Shown one piece after another: positions 39,700-51,200 of a stretch of 64,000 bases of DNA. Each line of letters opens with the position of its first letter. The first letter of the stretch is position 1. The notes under the pieces were generated by a model that saw only the letters and a list, made by a program, of their open reading frames with translations, was not told the origin of the DNA and did no database searches. Source of the stretch: Ananas comosus (lineage: Eukaryota; Streptophyta; Magnoliopsida; Poales; Bromeliaceae); contig NC_033632.1 in the NCBI RefSeq assembly GCF_001540865.1, positions 525,471 to 589,470 of the forward strand, in the 5' to 3' direction. A program made the position numbers and the translations under genes.

Positions 39700-42600
39700 T
39701 TACATGATACAACGGTAAGTGACGTGGGATCCTGTGAGTTCTCCGTCATATGTAACTTTCATAACTGTTCCCTTCTCGAGGCCATAATATCGTGCGATGG
39801 CATCAGTTTCCAGCATACGAGGAAGCTGAAACGACAATAACAAAGCAGTTTTAGCTACAAAGAAACATTATAGTCTTGTTTAGCCTGGCATCTAGAGCAG
39901 CTACTCTGCTTGGAGAAGCAGCTTCCATGCATTGGTAAACACTAAAGCCTACAGCCAACCTTTTACACGGCAGAAGCTGAAATGAATTTATGAACATCAA
40001 AAGCACAAGCTCAAATTTTGAAGCCTCTGCTTTAGCTGCAGTCAAATGATTTTAGATATTTCAACGAGAAAGATGCAAGTGCTTTTTCAAATAGCTATAC
40101 TCAAATCGAACTTCTGATGAATCAAGGCATTGTACCTGTTTATCCTCCACACTATACTTCTTTAACAGCTCATTCTTTTCTTCTTGCGTCAGTACTTCAT
40201 GTTTTGGAATAAGAAAATGCTTTGTAATGTTGACCAGCAAGTCAGTAATCTGAAATTTCCGAAACATACCAATATCAGAATGCAGAAAAGTTGAAAAGGT
40301 TCAGATCTCTAACCTCTTTAATTTAATGTTAAAAAAAAAAGAAAAAAGAAGAAATATTGAGAAATAATATGATAAGACCTATATGATTTTCATCTCTAAT
40401 CCTATTTTTTCTAGTATCATCACCACTCATCCATCTCAACAATCTGATCTCTGCTATTTCCATCTTTTGGGCATTGTATTTCCCGGATAGCCCCAAGGTT
40501 TAGAGCAGCAAATCATATTGCAGGGGAGCAATGTCCAACGAAACTAGCCTCAATTTTGGTGGCATCTTTAATCATACAAGACTCTCTCATTGCACTCCCT
40601 CCGCTTAATCTCTCGAGACTTAAATGTCATTTTGGATAGTTGTCTCGAGATTCAAAACCTGCTCATCTTTTAAGTAGGTCTCGCCATTAATCTTTTGATC
40701 CAACCTCATATTTTCCTCTCTCTCTTTTTTTTTTTTTTTTTTACTAAACACACACGCCGCGTAATCTTTTTCTATTTAACTAATTCTTTAAATTTCAACC
40801 ATGAAAACATCAAAAACGCGCCTTTTAGCTACTGCAAATTCTTCATAGGTTGATCTTTCACCACCAACTATGTGATTTATAATAACTTGAAAAGTGGGAT
40901 TACTCAATCATTTCTTATCGGCTGGTAGAAATATAAATATCTCCTACCATTGCCGGATCAGATAATCAGTCATCCAAAGTTCGCTCACCATCATGCGATG
41001 CAGATAACGAGAAGGCCCACAAAAACACACCATTTTCTCTACACAGTAGTAAGTCGCAACATCACAAAGCAGCATAGTTTACACTTTCACATTGAACTAC
41101 GCAGAATCTCGATGCCATGCCGCACTCGGCAAACTCGAAAGGATTACGGCTGCGGCTTCGCAGAAAATCGCGAAGCAAGAGAAGTTATTTGGAGCCAGGA
41201 AAGTAAAGAATACGAGTTTGGGATAGAAACCATTACTTGGAATATCTCCACTTTGCTAGAGAAGATATCTTTGATTGCTTCCCGAGATTTGAACGTCATT
41301 TTGCTCTGCACGACGAGGATCAATCGAGTGGAGCTTTCGTTTTTGAGGCCCTTGTAGATTTCACGAATGGTCGACACCTTGACAGGGTCGGTTCCGCAGA
41401 ATATGACTCTCACCTGCAACGCAACGGAGAGCCGCGTACATCTCGCGAGTTACAAAAACTATAAACCCTAGAAGAAGAAGTAGTAGTAGTAGTAGTAGTA
41501 GTGAGGAGGAGGAGGAGGGGAGGAGAGGAGGAGGGGGGTTTAGGGTTTAGGGTTTTGGTTCGGTTTGTTAACCTTTTGGGAGGGGTTGGAGAGGAGGGCG
41601 GCGGAGAAGGAGAGGCGGTCGAGGTCGGGCTTGTCGAGCCACCATGCCCGGAACTCCGCTAGGGTTTGGGCGNAAATTTCAACCATGAAAACATCAAAAG
41701 TGCGCCTTTTAGCTACTGCAAATTCTTTATAGGTTGATCTTTCACCACCAACTATGTGATTTATAATAACTTGAAAAGTGGGATTACTCAATCATTTCTT
41801 ATCGGCTGGTAGAAATATAAATATCTCCTACCATTGCCGGATCAGATAATCAGTCATCCAAAGTTCGCTCACCATCATGCGATGCAGATAACGAGAAGGC
41901 CCACAAATACACACCATTTTCTCTACACAGTAGTAAGTAGCAACATCACAAAGCAGCATAGTTTACACTTTCACATTGAACTACGCAGAATCTCGATGCC
42001 ATGCCGCACTCAGCAAACTCGAAAGGATTACGGCTGCGGCTTCGCAGAAAATCGCGAAGCAAGAGAAGCTATTTGGAGCCAAAGAATACGAGTTTGGGAT
42101 AGAAACCATTACTTGGAATATCTCCACTTTGCTAGAGAAGATATCTTTGATTGCTTCCCGAGATTTGAACGTCATTTTGCTCTGCACGACGAGGATCAAT
42201 CGGGTGGAGCTTTCGTTTTTGAGGCCCTTGTAGATTTCACGAATGGTCGACACCTTGACAGGGTCGGTTCCGCAGAATATGACTCTCACCTGCAACGCAA
42301 CGGAGAGCCGCGTACATCTCGCGAGTTACAAAAACTATAAACCCTAGAAGAAGAAGTAGTAGTAGTAGTAGTAGTAGTAGTGAGGAGGAGGGGGGTTTAG
42401 GGTTTAGGGTTTTGGTTTGGTTTGTAAACCTTTTGGGAGGGGTTGGAGAGGAGGGCGGCGGAGAAGGAGAGGCGGTCGAGGTCGGGCTTGTCGAGCCACC
42501 ATGCCCGGAACTCCGCTAGGGTTTGGGCGGCGCCGCCGGGGATGGGGGAGACGTCGTAGCGGCGGTCGGCGAGCATCTCGAGGAGGGTGCGCCGCGCCAG

Positions 42601-42705
42601 GTAGTACCGGTGGCTCTCCACGCCGCCGCCCTCCTCGCCGCTCTCCACCATCGCGCTCAAGCAGCACCCTTCTCCTTCTCCCTCTCCCCCTCCCGCCTCC
42701 GCCAT
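39700..42705 (-). CDS. NRPE5: RNA polymerase subunit 5, NRPE5-like (Pol V type of RPB5)
   Basis: RPB5-family subunits form the lower jaw of nuclear RNA polymerases; the NRPE5 type belongs to the plant Pol V of RNA-directed DNA methylation. Model: exon 1 42705-42430, exon 2 42289-42113, exon 3 40249-40136, exon 4 39825-39700, giving 230 residues in frame. The N-terminal jaw domain holds ESHRYYLARRTLLEMLADRR and FRAWWLDKPDLDRLSFSA, then VRVIFCGTDPVKVSTIREI. The C-terminal assembly domain reads EIFQITDLLVNITKHFLIP, LPRMLETDAIARYYGL, and VTYDGELTGSHVTYRCIM. The acidic/Gly-rich N-terminal extension and SHRYYLARR separate it from canonical NRPB5. Exon 2 and part of exon 1 are present a second time at 41413-41237 and 41672-41573, and exon 1 a third time near 43777-44034, because of unmerged contigs. 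Only one gene is likely. Confidence 0.87.
40790..42529. repeat. Near-identical direct duplication across the N at 41673
   Basis: 40790-41672 and 41674-42529 are the same sequence, carrying NRPE5-like exon 2, intron 1 and the end of exon 1, with a few substitutions and indels. Copy 1 has extra AGGAAAGT-like bases after exon 2, a shorter AGT run and a longer GGA run. Copy 1 ends and copy 2 starts exactly at the N. Confidence 0.9.
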
Positions 42706-43066
42706 TTTCTCTCTCTTTCGATAGAAATTGAAAATTTCTCGACTTTTTTTTTTTTTTTTCAGTTACCCCGCCCTCTAATTAGAAAACTTTATTTTAAAAA
42801 TGCTCTTTTAAGTTATTTTAAATATATTTTTAAAGTACACTGATAGAAATAATTATTATTTTTATAAAATTACTATTCTTCCTTTTCAAATATATACATT
42901 TAGTCATCACTAATTTTTTTTATTTATTATACAAAATTAATATTTTGACTTATGCTCTACTGCCGTCAATTTTTCTTATTTGTCTTTAAATAAGAGATAA
43001 AAGAGATATTTTGACTTTTTTTAATTCTAATAAAAATTTAATCCGAATTTAATTTGAGATTACTTA

Positions 43067-43296
43067 TGCTTCATTTGGTATTGCGGGAAGAATACTTTAC
43101 GTGCGGTGAGAAAGTACGTTGGAAAAATAGCTTATTTGTTTCCGTACGTAATATTACGTTTCATATATCGTGATGAGTCAATTACGATATATTTTTTGCG
43201 GTCCCACCAGAAAACGCAGAAGCATATCCTTATATGCTTTTTTCAAACTCCATTTTATCTAATAACGTTAGATAGGCCTCAATACCAAACTAAACC
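43067..43296. mobile_element. Tourist-like MITE in the NRPE5-like promoter, present in one of two copies
   Basis: Inverted ends are TGCTTCATTTGGTATTGCGG and CCTCAATACCAAACTAAACC. TTA flanks at 43064-43066 and 43297-43299. The paired copy of this promoter has the uninterrupted site GATTACTTAATAGG at 44401-44414. It starts about 360 bases upstream of the ATG at 42705. Confidence 0.9.
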
Positions 43297-43376
43297 TTAA
43301 TAGATACTAACGGCGTGATTATTTTTAAATAATAAAAAAATATACTATGGGTATATTTGAAACAAAAAAAAAAGTA

Positions 43377-43413
<37 letters not shown>

Positions 43414-43776
43414 ATATATAAATAATTATTCCTAGATTTTAATACTAAAAAAATGAAAAACTTAATAAGACTAGTGTAAAAATAAATAAAGTGGCTTTTT
43501 GGATGGAAGGGCGTAAAGATTTACACCACTTTCTGTGTATCTAGACAGAATTTACAGTATTCTTTTCTAAAAAAATATAAATTTTTTAAATGATAAAAAT
43601 TATGTTTTAACTAAATCAATTCAAATGCAATATGTTGGTTGTACTACCTGAACTGATTATCATCCGGTACATGTGCATGCTAGCCCTCAGCAACTTTTCA
43701 GAAAACCTTTGAAAATACTTGTAGTAGTTCTCATTCGAAAAATGGTCTTATAAAGATCTATATATGAGCATTCGAN

Positions 43777-44034
43777 GAGGAGGGCGGCGGAGAAGGAGAG
43801 GCGGTCGAGGTCGGGCTTGTCGAGCCACCATGCCCGGAACTCCGCTAGGGTTTGGGCGGCGCCGCCGGGGATGGGGGAGACGTCGTAGCGGCGGTCGGCG
43901 AGCATCTCGAGGAGGGTGCGCCGCGCCAGGTAGTACCGGTGGCTCTCCACGCCGCCGCCCTCCTCGCCGCTCTCCACCATCGCGCTCAAGCAGCACCCTT
44001 CTCCCCCTCCCCCTCCCCCTCCCGCCTCCGCCAT
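43777..44034 (-). pseudogene. Second copy of NRPE5-like exon 1 (truncated at contig join)
   Basis: From the ATG at 44034 it encodes the same N-terminus as the gene at 42705 ([20 protein letters not shown]), with a small Gly/Glu length difference. It is cut off at the N at 43776 before the splice donor. Best read as the other allele or an unmerged contig end, not a separate gene. Confidence 0.75.
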
Positions 44035-44885
44035 TTTCTCTCTCTTTCGATAGAAATTGAAAATTTCTCGACTTTTTTTTTTTCCCTTTTTTTTCAGTTA
44101 CCCGGCCCTCTTATTAGAAAACTTATTTTAAAAATGCTCTTTTAAGTAATTTTAAATATATTTTTAAAGTACGCTGATAGAAATAATTATTATTTGTATA
44201 AAATTATTATTCTGCTTTTTCAAATATATATATTTTACCGTCACCAATTTTTTCTATTTCTTATACAAAATTAATATTTTGACTTATACTCGACCTTCGC
44301 CGATTTTTCTTATTTATCTTATTTGTCTTTAAATAAAAAATAAAAGAGATATTTTGATTTTTTTTAATTTTAATAAAAATTTAATTTGAATTTAATTTGA
44401 GATTACTTAATAGGTACTGACGGCGTGGTTATTTTTAAATAACAAAAAAATATACTATGGATATATTTCAAACAAAAAAAAAAGTAGGAATATATATATA
44501 AGATATTTCAAAAATTTTTAGGGATATATAAATAATTATTCTAAAATTTTAATATTAAAAAAAATAAAAACTTAATAAGACTAGTGTAAAAATAAATAAA
44601 GTGGCTTTTTGGATGGAAGGACGTAAAGATTTATACCACTTTCTGTGTATCTAGACAGAATTTACAGTATTCTTTTCTAAAAAAATATAAATTTTTTAAA
44701 TGATAAAAATTATGTTTTAACTAAATCAATTCAAATGCAATATGTTGGTTGTACTACCTGAACTGATTATCATCCGGTACATGTGCATGCTAGCCCTCAG
44801 CAACTTTTCAGAAAACCTTTGAAAATACTTGTAGTAGTTCTCATTCGAAAAATAGTCTTATAAAGATCTATATATGAGCATTCGA

Positions 44886-46060
44886 GTTCGATATGCGCCA
44901 GCAGTGAGAAGCCGTTGAAAATAACAAAATAGAAATGGCTGTACAGTTCTATTTAAATAGCACTTTTATAAGCCCTGTAAGCCGCTCACATGCTTTGTAA
45001 TATTTCATAAATTTCTTTACAATCCTCTAATACTGCACACAATACAGTGTTCACACCGTAATTTATAAACTATTTTACAAACTCTCCTGTGACATGACAC
45101 TTTGTTGGAGTTTACAAGTCCTTGAAGGAAGCATAAGACAGAACAACAATTTTACCATGCAGATACTCATCTATACACCACAATTGAATAGGTTGGAAGC
45201 AGTATGTAGTAACACTTTCTAGTTCTACATGCTACTTCTTTCTAACCTTATTATCATTAACTTCTCAACAAAAATATATGCCTTTGAATTTGGTGGTAGA
45301 GACTAGAGAGTCAGTTTACGAGATCCGCCCGCCAAAGAAATAAAAAGAGAGAGGACCATAACTGAGCTCCTTTGCCTTATCTGGTGAAAGATATCTATGA
45401 ACAATGCCTCTACATTTGGAGGGGGGAACTTTTCTCTACAGTATGAAGCTATACAAAAGAAAGCCAAAATGCAGCAGCTGACATTATTCTGCAATAAAAC
45501 AAGTAGCATGATTAGACCAGCATAACAGAATCAAATAGTACATCAGCATAACAGAATTAACCGGCGACAGCAGTACCATTAATAGCCAAAATACCACAGT
45601 AATTTCGACTTTATATCTCTACAGTTAAAACTTCTACTCACATTCCCCTCAGAACAGAAAAGTAATCTAGCAAGATCGCGCTTCAATCTGATAAAAATGA
45701 TCGTTATAAATCATCCAAGTTGAGTCTGATAGGCGCAACTAAACACCATCTGACGGTCATGAATTTAACAAATAGACAACTCAATCGAAAGACGCGCTAG
45801 AGACAGCATAATCAGAAAAGCACGGAAACAAAATAACGATTTAAGAACAGCAAGAAACATTTTAAATCTGTTTAAAATTTGATAGGATATCCAATTATTG
45901 AACTATCTTCAATTCAACAAATATATACAACAATTATAGCATAAGTATCAACATAACTATCAAAAAGTCGTAGTCATAAGCAACATCAAGAGCAGAGAAG
46001 GTATGGGAGAGATGAGGAATGGGGTGATAGTGATACCGAACCGAATATGGAGAGAGAAAA
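44886..46060. other. Region between NRPE5-like promoter copies and the small ORF
   Basis: AT-rich and apparently single copy, with no recognised protein domain. It may include the 3' untranslated region of the small minus-strand gene at 46061-46207. Confidence 0.3.
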
Positions 46061-46207
46061 TCATCCGATGGGGAAGGAGCTAACGTCGCCGGTCCGGAGC
46101 GCGTGGGCGATCTCATCCGCGACCATCACGCACGAGGAGATCCAGCCGTCCAATGCCACCCACACCATGTTCATTATGTACACGGCCAATCCCCATGGCA
46201 TTGCCAT
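46061..46207 (-). CDS. Possible 48-residue membrane microprotein
   Basis: The minus-strand frame from ATG 46207 gives 48 residues: a hydrophobic stretch rich in aromatic residues (MPWGLAVYIMNMVWVALDGW, then ISSCVMVA), followed by DEIAHALRTGDVSSFPIG and stop. One membrane helix is likely. Base composition is higher in GC than the surrounding AT-rich sequence, and the frame reads as real protein rather than low complexity. I have an impression of similar short unnamed plant proteins but cannot confirm it. An in-frame ATG at 46306 would give an 81-residue form. Function unknown. Confidence 0.45.
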   Translation of the reverse strand: MAMPWGLAVYIMNMVWVALDGWISSCVMVADEIAHALRTGDVSSFPIG

Positions 46208-46779
46208 TTCCTCCTGTTCTCTCTCTCTCCTGCTCCTGCCAAAAACTGCTCCCCCAATGAGGCAATTCCACAAACACCAACCTGGCAAGAACCAACAACC
46301 AATCATGAATCCAACAACGAACGAATAAACAAATTTGAGCTTTTACAAAAACAAGGAACAAAGAGATAAACTAATGAACAATTTTTGAATAAGATATCGT
46401 AGAATGGTTACTACTCAATAATGTTTGTTTTATTCTTATTTTCTGTGGGGAGCCGAAAGGAAATTGAACAAGTCAAGAAGGACTAGGGTAGTTGGGTATG
46501 CTTATATTTAATTTTCAGTTAAATTGTTAATTAGGAGATTTATGGTTGTGGGTCTCACAACAATGCAGAGCGAAACTGAAGAAATTATTCCAACTGTGAC
46601 TCTTTCCCTCACCTGAAGGCTTTAACTGACATCAATTACCAGTTTACCACTGCAGTTTCTGGAATGAAAGAGTTTTTTTTTTTTTTATTACTATTATTAT
46701 TTCGAACAAAGAGGAGAAATTTTTGCATTAGACCAAGGTATGGAAAACTCAAACCTAAGCTGTGAAATGTAATACGCAA

Positions 46780-47400
46780 CTTCTGATTGAATCGTAACTT
46801 ACCTAATATTTATATTGGAACTTCCCAGCCCTCTCGTTTTGAGTCGGCATGGTGGGGTCAAGACGATGGGACAAAGAAAGTAAGCTTCAATCAAGGTTCA
46901 CGTGGTTTGGCAAGTTACACCACCAATCTTATTTATAGTTTTGCATCTGTTGCTTTACATAGGATCTTCCTGATCATCAGAAACCTGCTATTTTGTGTCA
47001 CTCGGAGGATCACACGCATCGTGAGACCAAAACCTAAACTCACTATTTCGTGTCAATGCCGTAAAAATTCAACTGCAATTCTAAGATGCGAAGATAAAAC
47101 AAATGACAATGATTTAGCGGGCGCTCAATTCCACAGGAGAGACGGTGTTTGTCGTCTATTATTGCATCGTTAGGCGGAATATAGAAGATCGTATTGTACG
47201 AGTATGTGAGCTGGTTAAGGCACGTCCAAGGGTTAACGATGCTGACATGGGGGGATTAATCACGCCAATTATTGATAAGGATAGCTCAGCACGACCTCGC
47301 TGGGTCAGACCTTACATCATGAGCGGCCCCTGAATGACACCACGATAAGAATCCTCGGTTGCTCACAAACTCTTTCGGGGCCACAACTTCGATAAAGGAT
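46780..47400. other. Unassigned block with a long plus-strand frame
   Basis: The frame at 46787-47173 encodes 128 residues with no domain I recognise. The block is more even in base composition than its flanks. It could be a decayed LTR or other transposon segment. I do not call it a gene. Confidence 0.25.
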
Positions 47401-48280
47401 TAGAAAGATGATGGTACGACTTATCCGGAATGTCTTCATGTAGCTATTATCAAGAGGAATAGTATTTCGTTGATGAAGTGGATGAAGAACAGTTACAAGC
47501 TAGTAAGAAAGACAATTCCAAGAAAAAAACAAAACCTCGACATGCATGTATTTTTCATTCCTAATTGATTTATTAGTTAACACACAGCCCAATGCAGCAC
47601 CAACATCTAGCAGGATCAACTATTGCTCCAATAGTTATGCACCAAAAATAAATAGTTTAACCTTGAAACGTGTCACTCACTATGAAAAAAAAAAAAAAAT
47701 TCCAAACCCCTCATTATCAAACACCTATCACACAATAATTACAAGAAAAAAAATTTAAAAAAAACTCTCCTCAAAAAAGTCAATTTCAGTAACAATACTT
47801 GGGGACGAGGGAGGGCTGTAGCCTTTTCCTATGAAAGTTCTGTACACAGCAACACTGAATTAAATTAAAAGTGAACAACTAATGCAATATCTGCTGACAA
47901 ATATACTACTTTCTCACACTCTGGACCAAATATTTCCCTCTCATCTTTGACTGGCCATAAGTTATATACACAAAAGAATAGATAATTCAATCCAATTTCC
48001 ATGAACTCTGAAGCAATTATATACCAAAAAGCAAGCCGGAAATTGATGCCCTAATTTCACCCTCACGCAAACTATTGCCCATTAAAAACCGTTTAAAGGC
48101 CACGATTTTTTTGGTGATTCACCAAAGTTTGTACCTTTCTGATTGTTCCTTCCTCTGCCATTAAACTGATTTTTGGTGAAGCCACTTAGATTGGCCATTG
48201 CTTGTTGCGAAACTTTTTATAATTGCAAGGTTGTAGGTTGTCACACAATCTATTGGCTCTTTGTCTGGAGTAAGAAAATG
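47401..48280. other. Downstream flank of the NIPA gene
   Basis: AT-rich with A-runs near 47685 and 47755; the part next to 48281 is likely NIPA 3' untranslated sequence. Nothing else seen. Confidence 0.35.
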
Positions 48281-51200
48281 CTAGTATAGCTCGTGTCTTC
48301 TTAAGCCGCCAGTTTCTTCAGAAGAAGCCATATCATCCTCAACATGCTTCAATAGCTCCCCGTTTTCATTAGCAAGTCTAGTAGTCAAGGTCGGAGATAA
48401 TGGAGCATACATACCTGCTTATTAAAGTGATATCAGGCGAGAGATTAAAGCAAAAAAAAAAAATGGAGGGGTTTCACAGATATCCCTGCAAAATTATCCA
48501 TTTACATATATAGCCGTGTAAAACCTCAAGTCTCATATATATAAAGCTCAAAATTGAAGCTTCTCACAAAAAGTAGCATTATCTTGAGTTGGGGAGTCAT
48601 CCAATTCATAAGTTAAGTTGGTTTTCTATTAAAAAGATTCTTTTTTAAGTAGGACCTATTTGTCAGTACAAGGGTATGTAAGTGAGAAAATAAGATTTTG
48701 AAGGCAACCACAAGGATAAGATATGAATTTCACAACAAAAAAAACTGTAAAAATAAGAGGATAAAATTAAAGATTCAAACAAAATTCTTGTAGGCTCCAC
48801 CTAAAGATGCTCAGTGGGATTACACGAAAGAAATACCGAAAAATAACATGAAACAATGAAAAGTTAGAGAAATTCTTAAAATTGTATGAAAAGTTGAGCA
48901 CCAGCATAGCAACTACTATATATATATAGAAAGAGAGAGACAGAGAGTCTGACTATGTTGCTTTTAAAAGCACAAAGCACTTGGTGCTTGTAAGGTTTCC
49001 GCCTTTAGATCTAACCCTTTGACCATTTCCACCTGTTAGATCATACTATTCAACCAACCACCCACTCAACCCCAGGAGACTACTATCATGCTAATAGCAC
49101 ATTCCTTAATCCAAGGGCCGAAAACGTATAAGAACTAATGACTTGGTACTTTCAAAAGCATAGGAGCTCAATTCTCTCTCTCTCTCTCTATGTAGAGAGA
49201 GAGAGAGTCTGGCTGGGGTGCTTCTAATAGCACCAAGCACTTAGTGCTACCAAGTTTTTCCCGTTAGATCTATCCCTTTGACCATTTTCATCTGTTATAT
49301 CATACTATTCAACTATAGGGGACCACTATCATCCTAATTGTACATCCCTCCATCCAAAGGCCACACACAAAAAAGAAATTTTATAGGAGTTGTGTACGTA
49401 TTTAAAAAAGAAAGATCATAGCGAAAAATGTGAGTTGCTCACTTCTTGAGAGGTTCCTGTCTGAATCTTTAGTCACATGCAAAAGGATGGTGCCTGATAG
49501 AACAACAATGAAGCCACAAATTTCAGAGATGATACTCCCTGCACCTTGTCCATCCCAATCCTGCAATCATGTTAAATGCTTGAGTTTAATCAATTGTCCT
49601 TAATTGGAATCAGTTAAAAACAAAAAAAGATACCCTAAAGAACATGGAAAAAGAAAGAAAAGGAAGAAAACAGAGAGCCGTGGCGTGCAAGTCTACTCTT
49701 TTTTTCACAAGTCAACTAAATTTTTGACTAGTCATTTTTCACCATTTTTCTTTCTTTTGGCTGCTACTTTAAGTACTTGAAGTGTCAAAATGATTCTCAT
49801 CAAACCAAATAGAAATAATATGTGATAATTCTTTCACCACATCGAAAACTACAAGTTGCCGAGAAATACATGCATATCAGTCACAATAGGAAGAAGTATA
49901 TGCATATGTCAAAATGATGTTAAGTGCAACATGTCAACAAGATAAAAAACTACCACCATATATTTGAGATAGACATGTTGTATCCTGGAAGTAGTACTTT
50001 CAAGTGCAAAATGTCAACAAGATAAAATCTACCACCATATATTTGAGATAGACATGTTGAATGCTTCAATAATTCTTCAACATGCTAGTAAAAGATACAA
50101 GATGGAAGTCTTGAACTTTCTCACAGAAACCAGCAAAGTACAAGAATCCATCCTAAAAATAATAATTGATTATATTTGAGATTAACATGCCAGATTCTGC
50201 ACTACTATTGAGACAAATGATGAAATGAACATAGAAGTTTTTCAGCCTTTGCAATGAAAAAGAAAAATAGATGGTCAATACCAGCTGATAATGCACAAGA
50301 TGATTAAATTGACCAGCTTGGTTTGCTCTGAAGAAAGTTATTAATAAACATACAAACAGCTAACAGCTCTCAGCAAGTCTACCACTATTTTAAAAAGCAA
50401 TTTAACAAAATGGTACCTTAAACATTATAACACTTGCTACAATTGTAAGTGTTGTGAACATCACGTAATATATCGGAGAAACAATGGCGGTGTTAAAAGT
50501 GTCAAGAGCCTGCAAAACAAACTGATAACATAACTCCACTAAAAAAAATTATAACCGAAAGACATACAAACGAAAGGGGGGAAAAAGATTCTGAACTTAC
50601 TCAGACCAAAGAGATTACTAGATAACATCATACAACAGAAAGCTGAGATAATTTATCTACAGTACTAATAACTAGCCCATGATATAAAGATTATAATGGC
50701 AGGAGCAATTTCCATTAGCACTATAAGATGAAGTTTTGGTTGCTGTTTTGATTTAGGTTTCAGTTCAGGCCTAGCTGTGTGAGAATTTCAACAGTTTCAG
50801 TTTGGAAGTTTGGAATCATGTTCTACATTCAGATGCTCCAAAGAAAAAAGGAACAAGACATATGGGGATCATTCTGTGGATATAAAGTGAATGTCAGGAG
50901 TTGGTTGTTGCTCCAATGTCACATGAGCACAACACGGCATATAATGACATGACGAGAAGTTCAACTCCCATATATTCACAAAGGCTGTTCCATACATATT
51001 GTAAGCCAAAGAAAAGACATGCTTCATAATCTTCAAATATGAATATTATAGTTCATCTTAAGCAGTATCAAGGAGCATTTTAACTAGAAAGAAAGTACAG
51101 CCAAATATTTGTAATAGACCACTACTAACCTTGTTAAGATAATTCATTTGTGTAATAACACATGTAAGCACTACCAGCATAAAAAACCACGTCTGTGGAT

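Larger units (their letters stand above)
42448..44885. repeat. Second direct duplication across the N at 43776 (NRPE5-like exon 1 and promoter)
   Basis: 42448-43775 corresponds to 43777-44885. Both copies run from inside exon 1, through the start codon and upstream region, to the phrase TATATGAGCATTCGA. The first copy stops and the second starts exactly at the N. The main difference is a 230-base MITE present only in the first copy. Confidence 0.9.

Noticed and set aside
41144..42340. Plus-strand frames of up to 168 residues over the NRPE5-like exon 2 copies
   Set aside because: Antisense translations of exon 2 and its intron; the minus strand carries the conserved protein.
42404..44060. Arg/Gly/Pro-rich frames on both strands near the NRPE5-like exon 1 copies
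   Set aside because: Shadow frames of the GC-rich exon 1; no independent motif.
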